NCBI GenBank assembly: GCA_028867735.1
Contig: JAGWFW010000004.1
Coordinates: 10,885-72,879, forward strand
Length of the DNA: 61,995 bases
Reading direction: 5' to 3'
DNA from: Nitrososphaerota archaeon
GTDB lineage: Archaea > Thermoproteota > Nitrososphaeria > Nitrososphaerales > Nitrosopumilaceae
Positions 9,248 to 19,421 of this stretch are shown one piece after another. The position numbers and the translations under genes are program-made. The stretch's first letter is position 1. The number at the start of each line of letters is the position of its first letter. The notes beneath the pieces are model-generated. The model did no database searches, was not told the origin of the DNA, and saw only the letters and a program-made list of their open reading frames with translations.

Positions 9248-11566
9248 TTACCTGAGGTTGTGCATGGCTTTCAAATCCTTTGCAAACTGTTGAAGATCCT
9301 CGGGTATTTCCATCTCTATTGCATCCTTCAAGGACAGGCTCTGCTCCTTCTTCTTGTTCCATACGTTTGAGTTAAACTCTGTAATTGACTTTGTAAATTT
9401 CGTCCAGTCTTGGGGATTTTCTGTCTGAGGAAATTTTTCCTTGTGTACTGTTTTATCCGAATACTGAATCTGCTGCCAGAGATAATCAGTGATAAACGGT
9501 GTTATTGGGGCAAGAAGTAGAAGAAGCGTTGAAAGAACCTTGTGCAGGGTAAATATGGCTGCATCTCTTTCTTCTTCGCTAAACCCTGTACTGTATGCAC
9601 GGCCTTTCACCATCTCTATGTAGTGTGCTGCAAACAGGTTCCAAGTAAACTCGCGGATGCTAGTCGAGGGAACAAAAAAGTTGTAATCCTCAAAGCCCTT
9701 CCTGCACTCTGATACTACATTGTCAAGTTCTGACAATATCCAGTTGTCTGTCGGGGTAGTCTTGGCAGACTTGATGATTGGAAATCCCGAAAGAAACCTG
9801 GATATGTTCCAGAGCTTGCTTAGGAATTTCTTTGTTGTCTCGATTTTCTGCTCTGAGCATCTAAAGTCATAGCCGAGATTTATCTCGCTTGCACTCCAGA
9901 ATCGAAAGGTATCAGCACCAAATTTCTGAATCACCGGAAGGGGGTCCACCACATTGCCCTTGCTCTTGCTCATCTTTGCTCCATGTTCGTCGACGCCATA
10001 GCCCATTATCCATGCATCCTTCCATGGGGTCACACCGGTAAGCTGCTCGCATCTTAATATCGTATAGTAAAGCCATGTCCTTACAATGTCCTTTGACTGC
10101 GGCCTTATTGACGCTGGATATGTTTTTTTGAAAAATTCCTCGTCTCTGTTATATTTTGAGACATAGAGTGGTGATACGCTGGAATCCATCCATGTGTCAA
10201 ATGTTCTCTCCTCGCCGACAAACTCTGTTGCCCCGCATTTGGTGCACTTTGAGATGGGACATGCATCCTTCCACGGTCTATAGTACTTTCCAGGCTCTGG
10301 CACATGTGGCTCGGAGCATTTTTTGCAATACCATATTGGGATTTCTGTTCCGTAAAACCTCCTCCTTGAGATGGGCCAGTCTATGGTTATTGATTCCAGC
10401 CAGTTCATGAGGATCTGTTTATGCATGGACGGATGAAATACGATTTTTGATCCTAGTTCCTTGATTTTTTCCACAGATTCTTTTTGTCTTAGGTAGTATT
10501 CCTCCATTGCAATTATCTCAATTGGAATCTTACTTCGCTCGGAAATGGGTGTCCTGTGATTGATGTTTTCGATTTTTTCTACCAGGTTTTGATTCTGCAG
10601 GTCTTCGATTATTTTTTCTCTGGCTTGTTTTACCTTGAGTCCTGAATAGGCGCCTGCAACCTCGGTCATCCTGCCGTTTTTGCCAATTGCTACAATCTCT
10701 TCCAGCTTGAGCTCCCTGAACAGGGCAACGTCGTTTTGATCTCCATAGCTGCATACCATGACAGCTCCTGAGCCAAATTCCTTTTCCGCAGACGGATGTG
10801 TTCTTATCTGGACTTCTCTGTTTATGACAGGAATTACGGCATTTTTTCCTACTACGCTGGAATATCTCTCGTCGTCTGGATTTACAATGATTGCCTGGCA
10901 TGCACACAAAAGCTCGGGCCTTGTACTGGCTATGGTTAAAATCATGTCAGAGTCTTTTATCTTAAATTTCATGTAGACCAGCTTTGTTGGTATATCTTCG
11001 TAGATTATCTCAGCATCTGCGATGGTAGTTCCTGTCACCCAGTCGTAGTTATTTGGCCTGTTTGCAATGTACACCATTCCCTTTTTCCACAATTCTATGA
11101 ACGTGGCTTGCGTAAGGGAACGGTATTGCTCAGAATCCGTCCTGTAATATTCAGAGAAATTTCCGCTCAGACCCAAACTTTTCATTATCTGGATCATCTC
11201 TGCCTCAAGGTCGTCCAGAGCCGTAGAACATAGATTAAGAAACTCTGCCCTGTCTGTCTCATGCATTCGTATGTTGTATTTTTTTTCCGTGTACATCTCG
11301 ACTGGCAGGCCGTTTCTGTCTATTCCTATTGGAAACAGTACGTTTTTCCCCTCCATCCTTGCGGTCCTTGCAATCATGTCTATCTGCGCATAATGTGCAG
11401 CGGCTCCTATGTGCCAGGGTCTCCCAGATGGGTATGGCGGGGGCGTATCGATTACAAATATGTCCCCTTCTGGTCTGAACTCGTATATTTTCGAGTCTTC
11501 CCATTGTTTCAAAATCTGCTTTTCAATCTCGGGATTCCAGGCTGTTTCCTTTATCTTTGGCTCCAT
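9248..11566 (-). CDS. valS: valine--tRNA ligase
   Basis: Class I aaRS signature PYPSGRPWHIG, DWPISRRRFYGTEIPIWYC, KMSKSKGNVVDP. Confidence 0.92.
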   Translation of the reverse strand: MEPKIKETAWNPEIEKQILKQWEDSKIYEFRPEGDIFVIDTPPPYPSGRPWHIGAAAHYAQIDMIARTARMEGKNVLFPIGIDRNGLPVEMYTEKKYNIRMHETDRAEFLNLCSTALDDLEAEMIQIMKSLGLSGNFSEYYRTDSEQYRSLTQATFIELWKKGMVYIANRPNNYDWVTGTTIADAEIIYEDIPTKLVYMKFKIKDSDMILTIASTRPELLCACQAIIVNPDDERYSSVVGKNAVIPVINREVQIRTHPSAEKEFGSGAVMVCSYGDQNDVALFRELKLEEIVAIGKNGRMTEVAGAYSGLKVKQAREKIIEDLQNQNLVEKIENINHRTPISERSKIPIEIIAMEEYYLRQKESVEKIKELGSKIVFHPSMHKQILMNWLESITIDWPISRRRFYGTEIPIWYCKKCSEPHVPEPGKYYRPWKDACPISKCTKCGATEFVGEERTFDTWMDSSVSPLYVSKYNRDEEFFKKTYPASIRPQSKDIVRTWLYYTILRCEQLTGVTPWKDAWIMGYGVDEHGAKMSKSKGNVVDPLPVIQKFGADTFRFWSASEINLGYDFRCSEQKIETTKKFLSKLWNISRFLSGFPIIKSAKTTPTDNWILSELDNVVSECRKGFEDYNFFVPSTSIREFTWNLFAAHYIEMVKGRAYSTGFSEEERDAAIFTLHKVLSTLLLLLAPITPFITDYLWQQIQYSDKTVHKEKFPQTENPQDWTKFTKSITEFNSNVWNKKKEQSLSLKDAIEMEIPEDLQQFAKDLKAMHNLR

Positions 11567-11570
11567 GTCG

Positions 11571-12392
11571 CTATGATCTTGAGATCTGCGAGATAATATG
11601 GGCTCCCTTGTTATAACCCTCGTAGATGTAGACGCCTACTGCCTCTACATTTTTTGGCATCTTTGGAACAAGGAGTTTTATTATCTCAGTTGACAAGTTT
11701 TCAACTGTAGCTTCTCCCTCTAGCAAATATGTGGTATTTTTTGGCATCTGCAGATCAAACTTGCCTTTTGGGCCGTCAAATGCAATCTTGTAATGAAGAT
11801 CGTCTTCTTTTACAAGATATTTTTTGTTAATGAAGAACTTGTGATCTAGAATTGAGATGACTTCCTTGATTATCCTCTTTGCCTCCCCGAAATCTACAAG
11901 CAGGTTGTTTTTCATTTCGCCTACAAGCTCCACCATGACAGATGATGTGTGGCCATGAAGGATGGAACATTTCTCCACTAGGGGTAAAATGTGCGCATAA
12001 TCAAATGCAAATGAAGGATCTTCTATGAAAATTGAGCCAGTCTGAACATCCTTTGTCTTGTAAAGTACAATGTCATCAAGCTCCTTTAGTTGTGCAGCAA
12101 GCTTGGGATGTCCAATTGCAACTAGTTTTACATCTTGGTTTTCTTGCTTTAGTTCCTTGTATTTTGCAATGTCCTTTTCATCATCAATGACTTCAATCAG
12201 CCCTTTTTCGGTCTTGAAATCAACACGGACTTTGTCTCCATTCTTCAGGGTAATGCCATAGTCATACTCGTATTCTATCCCTAAGAATGAGAGCATCTCG
12301 GCTATGGAAAGCTCTGTCCTGCTTCTCATGAGATTTCCTTTTTTATCGATATATCGAAAATCTGAATCCAGAATTGCCGAACCGCTTGGCAT
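11571..12392 (-). CDS. fusion: N-terminal endonuclease-like domain + C-terminal 6-pyruvoyl-tetrahydropterin synthase (QueD/PTPS-like) domain
   Basis: N-term MRSRTELSIAEMLSFLGIEYEYDYGI...KVRVDF...GLIEVIDD; C-term SFAFDYAHIL...ILHGHTSSVMVEL...LLVDFGEAKRIIKEVISILDHKF. Confidence 0.8.
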   Translation of the reverse strand: MPSGSAILDSDFRYIDKKGNLMRSRTELSIAEMLSFLGIEYEYDYGITLKNGDKVRVDFKTEKGLIEVIDDEKDIAKYKELKQENQDVKLVAIGHPKLAAQLKELDDIVLYKTKDVQTGSIFIEDPSFAFDYAHILPLVEKCSILHGHTSSVMVELVGEMKNNLLVDFGEAKRIIKEVISILDHKFFINKKYLVKEDDLHYKIAFDGPKGKFDLQMPKNTTYLLEGEATVENLSTEIIKLLVPKMPKNVEAVGVYIYEGYNKGAHIISQISRS

Positions 12393-12453
12393 TTGAAAAA
12401 TTCTAGATTGTCCGTATATAAATTCTGTACAGGTTGTTTTTGTTAGCGAGATG

Positions 12454-12741
12454 CTATTTTGCCAAAGAGTTTAGGGTCTTTGCAAGACTGATGTCATTTT
12501 GTGTTATACCTCCAGCATCATGGGTTACTAGCTCTACCTTGATCTTGTTGTATACGTTGAACCATTCTGGATGGTGGTTCATTTTTTCTATGTGGATGGC
12601 AGCCTTGCTCATAAAGCCAAACGCCTCTATGAAGTCTGCAAAAACAAAATCTTTGTGCAGTTTGCCGTTTACAACACTCCATCCATGCAAATTGACCAAC
12701 TCGCCCTTGATCTGTTCCTCAGTCAACTTGGTTAATGCCAT
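12454..12741 (-). CDS. 4a-hydroxytetrahydrobiopterin dehydratase (pterin-4a-carbinolamine dehydratase)
   Basis: [52 protein letters not shown](V)THDAGGIT. Confidence 0.95.
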   Translation of the reverse strand: MALTKLTEEQIKGELVNLHGWSVVNGKLHKDFVFADFIEAFGFMSKAAIHIEKMNHHPEWFNVYNKIKVELVTHDAGGITQNDISLAKTLNSLAK

Positions 12742-12800
12742 ATCTTTTTTCCAGCTAACCCTATATTTAACTCTCATAAAAAAACAACGGATCGTAAAAA

Positions 12801-13562
12801 ATGGAAAGCCTTGTTACAAAACTACATGAGCAAATAATCCTTGCAATAAAAAATACTGTAACGCCAAAAAAAATCGGCCTTGCCTTTTCTGGAGGCGTTG
12901 ACAGCTCACTGCTGGCAAAAATTTGCTCTGATCTTGGATTTGAAGTGACGTTGCTTACAGTTGGATTTGAGGGCTCGCACGACATTGAATTTTCAAAGAA
13001 AATCTCTGCCCTGATGAAACTAAAACATCTTACTAGTAGAATACCTGAAAAATCATTTCCGTTGGTTGCAAAAGAGATCAGGCTTCAGATAGGTACTGAC
13101 AACCTCTCTTGGAATGAAAACTGCATAGCTTTCCATTATGTATCGGAACTTGCAAAGAAAAATGGCATCGATGTTGTTCTTACGTCAAACGGAATAGACG
13201 AGCTCTTTTGTGGATATAATGCATACAGGGAGGCCATAGAAAGCGGCGAAAAGGCAGTAATGGACCTCATGGAATCAAAGCTTGAAAATGAGATCAGGAT
13301 GATGCGGGCGGTAAATCACGTGTCTTCGAAATTCGGTGTAAAAATATTGCAGCCACTTCTTTCTGACGAGTTTATTGGCTTTGCAAAGCCAATTCCAATG
13401 CAAGAAAAGATAAAGGACAAAGATGATCTGGTAAGAAAGCACATCATTAGACATCTGGCCTTGTCAGTTGGGGTCCCACCCGAGTCTGCATTGAAGAGGA
13501 AAAAAGCACTGCAGTATGGCTCTCTTATCCACAAAAACCTGATGAAGATCAGGAAAACCTAG
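12801..13562 (+). CDS. asparagine synthase-like PP-loop ATPase (no glutaminase domain)
   Basis: [36 protein letters not shown]. Confidence 0.88.
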   Translation: MESLVTKLHEQIILAIKNTVTPKKIGLAFSGGVDSSLLAKICSDLGFEVTLLTVGFEGSHDIEFSKKISALMKLKHLTSRIPEKSFPLVAKEIRLQIGTDNLSWNENCIAFHYVSELAKKNGIDVVLTSNGIDELFCGYNAYREAIESGEKAVMDLMESKLENEIRMMRAVNHVSSKFGVKILQPLLSDEFIGFAKPIPMQEKIKDKDDLVRKHIIRHLALSVGVPPESALKRKKALQYGSLIHKNLMKIRKT

Positions 13563-14910
13563 AGCATGATTTTTTCACAATGCCTGAGACGTTTCTAATT
13601 ATCTGGTTGGATGCACCAAGATGATTTTCTGGAACAAAGATGCCGTCTATCTCATCTTCTGCGAGATGAGACGAGATTACGCTGTCGCTTTTTACTGCGT
13701 CTCTAAAGTCAGTCTTGCTTTCTAATGCGGCAAACGCAACGCGCTGTATGTCTCTGTATGCCTCAAATCTTGGCACCCCTTTCTTTATGAGTGCCTCCAG
13801 CACAAACTCTGCAAATATCTGCCCCATGGTGAATTCCAGGTTGCTTCTTATTCTTTCTTCATTGACGTAAAGTTCTCTTAGAATCTTGGTCATCGTTTCA
13901 ATCATTTCATCAAGAAGTATGGAAGTTGTGGGAAGAATGAATCTTTCATTGGCAGAATTTGAGAGATCTCGCTCATGCCAGAGCGGGATGTTTTCAAACA
14001 CTACTGAAATCTGGCTTCGCAATAACTTTGAAAGAGATGTAACGCGCTCGCTCTTCACAGGGTTTCTCTTGACTGGAACCGCACTACTTCCCATCTGGCC
14101 CTTTCTGAACGGCTCTGCCACCTCGCCTATCTCTGTTCTCTGCAGGTTTCGTATCTCTACTGCTATCTTTTCAAGCGTAGAGCCAATCAGCGCCATGAAA
14201 AAAACATATTCTGCATATCTCTCGCGTGGGACCACCTGGGTCGTTACGTCTGCGGGAAACAGTGCAAGCTTTTTTGCAACCCTTCTCTGTACTTCCAGCG
14301 CCTTTGCTCCCATGAGAGAGCCTGTCCCGACCACTCCCAGAGTCTTGCAAATCAAGACCCGTTTCTTTATCTCCTCTATTCTCTCAACATGTTTTGCCAT
14401 CTCAAGCGCAGAATTTGCAAATTTTAAACCAAATGAAATTATGCTTGCATGCTGGCCATGGGTTCTGCCTACTGCGGGCACGCCCTTGTATCTTGTTGCC
14501 ATGTCAGCCAAAATGATGGCCATCTTTGCTACCTTGGGTTCTATTATGCAGATGGCGTCTCTTATCTGCAGGGAATTGCTTGTGTCAACAAGATCATTGC
14601 TGGTCAGGCCATAGTGAATCCACGGTCTGGCAGCAGGCTTGCATCTCTCACTGAGTGCTTCTACCAATGCCGCTGTATCGTGATCACTTTTTGCTTCAAG
14701 TTGTTTTATCCTTTTTACTGTTATCTTTCCTGACATTGCAATACTTGCAATGTTCTGAGCTGCACTTTTTGGTATCATATTTATCTCAGACTGGGAGCGG
14801 GCCACTGCAGCTTCTATCTCCAATTGATATGCTATCTTTTTCTGGTCATCAAAGATTTCCTTCATAGCGTCTGTTCCATAGCGGCCAGAATCAATTGGCA
14901 GTATTGGCAT
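13549..14910 (-). CDS. purB: adenylosuccinate lyase
   Basis: IHYGLTSNDLVDTSNSLQI, GRTHGQHA, GQMGSSAVPVKRNPVKSERV. Confidence 0.96.
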   Translation of the reverse strand: MPILPIDSGRYGTDAMKEIFDDQKKIAYQLEIEAAVARSQSEINMIPKSAAQNIASIAMSGKITVKRIKQLEAKSDHDTAALVEALSERCKPAARPWIHYGLTSNDLVDTSNSLQIRDAICIIEPKVAKMAIILADMATRYKGVPAVGRTHGQHASIISFGLKFANSALEMAKHVERIEEIKKRVLICKTLGVVGTGSLMGAKALEVQRRVAKKLALFPADVTTQVVPRERYAEYVFFMALIGSTLEKIAVEIRNLQRTEIGEVAEPFRKGQMGSSAVPVKRNPVKSERVTSLSKLLRSQISVVFENIPLWHERDLSNSANERFILPTTSILLDEMIETMTKILRELYVNEERIRSNLEFTMGQIFAEFVLEALIKKGVPRFEAYRDIQRVAFAALESKTDFRDAVKSDSVISSHLAEDEIDGIFVPENHLGASNQIIRNVSGIVKKSCSRFS

Positions 14911-15008
14911 ACATCAGAGAAACTATGCTAGCAAAATAAATCTACTTGAATGGATTATGCTCTCATTTTATCATTAATTTTTTATATTAATACTTGAACG
15001 TGAGAGAT

Positions 15009-15143
15009 ATGGAAGACAAGAAAGAAGAGAAAAAGGGTCAAGACTTGAATAACACAGTTGACCATGCTGAGGGTGAAGACCTGACTCTTGATGGAAAGAC
15101 ACTGCATGATCTATATCGGCATACCGCCAAACTCATAAAATAG
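15009..15143 (+). CDS. 44-aa charged microprotein MEDKKEEKKGQDLNNTVDHAEGEDLTLDGKTLHDLYRHTAKLIK
   Basis: Clean ATG..TAG ORF in a purB/rtcB gap; absent from ORF track. Confidence 0.5.
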   Translation: MEDKKEEKKGQDLNNTVDHAEGEDLTLDGKTLHDLYRHTAKLIK

Positions 15144-15204
15144 AAATCATCTTTTGCTTCTCATGATTTAAATTGTGTACAAATGCCTTTTTTCGCAGAA
15201 AGAG

Positions 15205-18144
15205 ATGACTTCGTTAATTCCTAAAAAAATAGGAGACATGGAATATCGTATTGAGGCGGATTCCACTCGAGGCATGAAGGTTCCAGTCACGATATATGCA
15301 GATGAAGGCTTGTTGCAAAAAATGATGACTGACAGGACCATAACTCAGGCCATCAATGTCTCAACACTGCCGGGAGTTGTAAAACATGTAGTGGTGCTTC
15401 CAGATGGTCATGAAGGATATGGATTTCCTGTGGGCGGCGTGGCTGCAATGGACGCTGAAGAAGGAATGATAAGTCCTGGGGGTGTGGGATACGACATTAA
15501 CTGCCTTCATCCGTCCACCCGGGTCTATACTGAAGATCGAAACTGGAAGAAGATAACTGAAATTTCAGACAATGACACTACCTTATCATTTGATGTACCA
15601 AGCAAATCAACCATAACAACGGGACCAATTCTGTTTCTCAAGAAAAAACAAAATGATACCATACTAAAAATAACTACAAAGTTTGGAAGGGAACTGCTAG
15701 TCACCAAGGATCATCCACTGCTTACTGATATAGGCATGGTCGATGCAGGACTGGTGTCAATTGGAACCCGCCTAGTTTCACACGGGTTTGAGGGATTGGA
15801 GCACTTGGAACCCGCAGAGGATGTCATATACAATGTGGAAGATCTGAACAAGGCCATGGATGAACTGGGTATAAGTGACAGGGGCAATGCCAGAGCGCAG
15901 GTACTAAAACATCTTGTCAGCCTAGGACTTGACGAACTAAAGACAACAAGCAACAAACTCTCAAGGATGCTAAAGCTGCTTGGAATAATACTGAGCGATG
16001 GCACGGTACCTAAGGGGAGCAAATACGTCTCAATCTATGGAAGATTGGAGGATCTCAAATCCGTAGAAACTGATCTTAATTGGTTGGGAATAAACTCTAT
16101 CATAATTTCTCGACAAAGATGCCACAAGATAAATTCGCATTATGGTGAGGCTACTTTTCAAACTGTGGAACATTCCATAAATATATCCTCCAGGGGATTC
16201 AGGGTAATTCTACACGCAATGGGTATTCCTGCCGGAAACAGATCTGCTCAACGATACCGAATACCTCAATGGATAAAATCTCTCAAGGCATGGCAAAAGA
16301 GACTTTTTGTTGCAGCATATTTTGGAGGCGAGCTTACAAAACCCATCTCTAACAACGGGTATAATTTTACCATGCCAACATTCAGTGTTAGCAAACTGGA
16401 AACTTTGCTGGATAATGCATTTGAGATAGTAAATGACATAAAAGAAATCCTCGATTCCCTTGGCGTAAAAACATCAGAGCCTGCATTGGTGGATGGTTAT
16501 ACCTATGACGGCAAAAAGGGCACGACAAAGGCAGTCCGTCTGGGAATAGAATCTAACGCGGACAATATGCTCAGATTTCTTGGCACTGTAGGTTATGTCT
16601 ACAACAAGGAAAAGGAGATGCTGGCAAGCATTGCTTCACTGTATCTGAGTTTTACCAGTCAAATCAGGGTGCAGAGAGATAACGCAAGAAATACAGCGCG
16701 GGAGATGTATTCCAGCGGAAAAAATTCTGGACAGATTTTAGTCGCACTAAAGGGAGAGTATTTTACTCAAAGTTTCATAGAACATTCCATATGGTCTGAG
16801 AGAAAGTCAGCTAGAGTTTGGGACGTCATGCGTTTCAACGAGTTTATGCACAAAGTCTCAATAGGTGACGGATATGCGTGGGACCAAATAACAGGCATGG
16901 AAGAAACCGATTATGATGGATATGTCTACGATCTAACCATTAATGATCGCAACCATAACTTCATTGCAAACGGCATTGTGGTCTCAAACTGTGGTGTAAG
17001 ACTAGTACGAACAAACCTGAATGAAAAGGATGTAAGACCAAAACTCAAAGAGCTGGTACTTGAGCTGTTCAAATCAATTCCTTCTGGAGTCGGCTCAAAG
17101 GGCGCCGTCCGACTGAGTTCCTCCGATCTTGACGAGGTACTTGTACGTGGGGTACAGTGGGCAGTAGACCATGGATATGGCTCAAACGATGATGCAGATG
17201 TATGTGAGGAAAACGGGCAGATAAAAAACGCAGATCCAAGCAGAGTATCCCAGACTGCACGCAAGCGTGGCTCTCCACAGCTGGGAAGCCTGGGCTCGGG
17301 AAACCACTTTCTTGAAATTCAACGTGTTGACCAGATACATGACAAAGAAGCTGCAAAGAGGATGGGAATATTCAATGAGGGACAAATCACAGTCTTGATT
17401 CACTGTGGTTCGCGAGGATTCGGGCATCAGGTCTGCAGTGATTATCTTAGGACATCTGAGCAAGCACTTCAAAAATACAAGATAAATCTAGTTGACAGGG
17501 AACTTGCATGCGTACCAAACTCATCTGAGGAAGGCGAATCCTATAGAAAAGCAATGTTTGCCGCACTGAACTTTGCCTGGAGCAACAGGCAAATGATTAC
17601 GCACTGGACAAGAAAAGCGTTTGAAAGGATCTTCAAGCAAACTGAATCTGATCTGGACATGAAACTCATCTATGATGTGGCTCACAATATTGCAAAGGTA
17701 GAAAAGCACAAAGTTGACGGCGAACTACGCTCAGTTGTGGTGCACAGAAAGGGTGCAACGCGAGCATTTCCAAAAGGCAGGGACGAGATACCCCAGAAAT
17801 ATCGAGACTTGGGACAGCCTGTCTTCATACCCGGTTCGATGGGCACGGGCAGCTGGATTCTTTTAGGCCAGCCAGGCTCGATGGACCTGAGCTTTGGCTC
17901 TACTGCACATGGAGCTGGAAGAATGATGTCAAGATCTGCTGCAAGGCGCAATTTTACTGAAAGCCAGGTTCAAAAATCTCTTGGAGACAAGGGAATTTTC
18001 ATAAAAGCCCTTACCAGAGAAGGTGTTGTAGAAGAGACTCCCGAAGCATACAAGGATGTGGACGCGGTGGCCAATGTATCACATGAGATGGGAATAGCAA
18101 CAAAGGTAGCCAAGCTAGTACCAATAGGGGTGATCAAGGGATGA
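15205..18144 (+). CDS. rtcB: tRNA-splicing ligase RtcB, intein-containing precursor
   Basis: Exteins GGVGYDIN / CGVRLVRTNL, GNHFLEIQ, IHCGSRGFGHQV, FIPGSMGTGSWIL; interrupted by intein. Confidence 0.96.
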   Translation: MTSLIPKKIGDMEYRIEADSTRGMKVPVTIYADEGLLQKMMTDRTITQAINVSTLPGVVKHVVVLPDGHEGYGFPVGGVAAMDAEEGMISPGGVGYDINCLHPSTRVYTEDRNWKKITEISDNDTTLSFDVPSKSTITTGPILFLKKKQNDTILKITTKFGRELLVTKDHPLLTDIGMVDAGLVSIGTRLVSHGFEGLEHLEPAEDVIYNVEDLNKAMDELGISDRGNARAQVLKHLVSLGLDELKTTSNKLSRMLKLLGIILSDGTVPKGSKYVSIYGRLEDLKSVETDLNWLGINSIIISRQRCHKINSHYGEATFQTVEHSINISSRGFRVILHAMGIPAGNRSAQRYRIPQWIKSLKAWQKRLFVAAYFGGELTKPISNNGYNFTMPTFSVSKLETLLDNAFEIVNDIKEILDSLGVKTSEPALVDGYTYDGKKGTTKAVRLGIESNADNMLRFLGTVGYVYNKEKEMLASIASLYLSFTSQIRVQRDNARNTAREMYSSGKNSGQILVALKGEYFTQSFIEHSIWSERKSARVWDVMRFNEFMHKVSIGDGYAWDQITGMEETDYDGYVYDLTINDRNHNFIANGIVVSNCGVRLVRTNLNEKDVRPKLKELVLELFKSIPSGVGSKGAVRLSSSDLDEVLVRGVQWAVDHGYGSNDDADVCEENGQIKNADPSRVSQTARKRGSPQLGSLGSGNHFLEIQRVDQIHDKEAAKRMGIFNEGQITVLIHCGSRGFGHQVCSDYLRTSEQALQKYKINLVDRELACVPNSSEEGESYRKAMFAALNFAWSNRQMITHWTRKAFERIFKQTESDLDMKLIYDVAHNIAKVEKHKVDGELRSVVVHRKGATRAFPKGRDEIPQKYRDLGQPVFIPGSMGTGSWILLGQPGSMDLSFGSTAHGAGRMMSRSAARRNFTESQVQKSLGDKGIFIKALTREGVVEETPEAYKDVDAVANVSHEMGIATKVAKLVPIGVIKG
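15502..16989 (+). other. intein (about 496 aa) with LAGLIDADG-like homing endonuclease domain inside RtcB
   Basis: Starts at Cys in GYDIN|CLHPSTRV, block B-like TKFGRELLVTKDHPLL, dodecapeptide-like LLGIILSDGTV and FVAAYFGGEL, ends DRNHNFIANGIVVSN|C. Confidence 0.95.
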
Positions 18145-18569
18145 CAGAAGAAGACAAGGAACTGGAACTTCTAAAGGCAAAACGACTGCTTGAGATGCAA
18201 AAAAACCTCTCTCAAAAGCAGAAAATTGACGAACTAAAGACACAGCCTACTGCATCCGTATCACCGCGTGAGATTGTAGTCAAACAACTGGGATATCGGG
18301 GTCTTGAGGTTCTTGAAAACGCAGAGACGCAATTTCCTGTAGAAACCAAGATGGTGATAGAAAAACTAGCAGAATTGATCAGGTCAGGAGAAGTAACAGA
18401 AATAATTGACGGAGGAAAACTGCTTACTCTTTTCAGGTCAATAGGAATACGGGTCAAGGTGCAGACAACAATCAAGGTTGAGCAAGACGGCAAGCTGGTA
18501 TCGTGGTCTGACAAATTAAAAGGTGAACAAGATGCAGATGGCCAAGACATTCCTGCCGAAAATCCTTAG
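18141..18569 (+). CDS. PDCD5-family DNA-binding protein
   Basis: LLKAKRLLEMQKNL near N-terminus and VEKLAELIRSG-type helix typical of PDCD5; 4-bp overlap with rtcB. Confidence 0.55.
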   Translation: MTEEDKELELLKAKRLLEMQKNLSQKQKIDELKTQPTASVSPREIVVKQLGYRGLEVLENAETQFPVETKMVIEKLAELIRSGEVTEIIDGGKLLTLFRSIGIRVKVQTTIKVEQDGKLVSWSDKLKGEQDADGQDIPAENP

Positions 18570-18645
18570 TTTATTTATGTCAAAAAAATCAAATCTTATA
18601 ATCGTGTGGCGAAACTAGAAAGATGAAATTGGCTCTTTTTATCTA

Positions 18646-18987
18646 TTGCAAGGTGTCCTGCCAATGAACGGCAGGGCAACCATACTGGAAATTGCAAGCA
18701 CCAGTTATGAAACAGATCTTGAGCTGATCTCCTCTGCAATGAATAACCTGCAATCCCTTTGCGAGATAGCGGACGGTTTTCTAATCAGCAATCCAATGCA
18801 TAGGTTTGGCTGGACGTTTTTCAAGATATTGATAAAAAATGAGCTCCTGTCTGCCATGCAATTAAAAGTTGCAGACAGGATTCAGGCGTCAAAGGGGAAA
18901 AAATACGAAGAGAAATTTGTCAGCTATATGACAAACCTTTTTGAGCAAAATAACGTAAAAGTAAAGATAAAACTGATAGAAGACTAG
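18646..18987 (+). CDS. hypothetical protein
   Basis: 113-aa ORF, convergent with rps11. Confidence 0.6.
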   Translation: MQGVLPMNGRATILEIASTSYETDLELISSAMNNLQSLCEIADGFLISNPMHRFGWTFFKILIKNELLSAMQLKVADRIQASKGKKYEEKFVSYMTNLFEQNNVKVKIKLIED

Positions 18988-19391
18988 ACTCTTCTTCCTC
19001 TTTTGCCGCCCTTTTTGCGGGTGGTGTCATGAGGGATTGGCGTTACGTCATCAATTCTTCCAATCTTAAATCCGCCCCTTGCCAGTGCCCTGATTGCTGC
19101 CTGTGCTCCAGGTCCTGGAACTCTAGATCCAACTCCTCCAACAGCTCTTACTCTGATGTGAAGCCCTGTGAAGCCTTTGTCATGGGCAGCTTCTACAACA
19201 GCCGCAGTGGATTTCATTGCAGCATAAGGAGACGATTCGTATCTGTCTGCATTTACGTGCCTGCCTCCAGAGCTGATGGCTACTGTTTCGCCGCCAGAAA
19301 CGTCAGTGATATGCACAATTGTATTGTTATAACTGCTGTAAATGTGCGCAATACCCCATTTCTCCTTGGTCTCTTGCTGTTCTGACAACAT
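18984..19391 (-). CDS. rps11: 30S ribosomal protein S11
   Basis: [75 protein letters not shown]. Confidence 0.98.
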   Translation of the reverse strand: MLSEQQETKEKWGIAHIYSSYNNTIVHITDVSGGETVAISSGGRHVNADRYESSPYAAMKSTAAVVEAAHDKGFTGLHIRVRAVGGVGSRVPGPGAQAAIRALARGGFKIGRIDDVTPIPHDTTRKKGGKRGRRV

Positions 19392-19421
19392 CTCAGAACT
19401 CTATAACGGGTTTAAAAAACA

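Noticed and set aside
13886-14867. Plus-strand ORFs of up to 242 aa opposite purB
   Set aside because: Antisense shadow of adenylosuccinate lyase.
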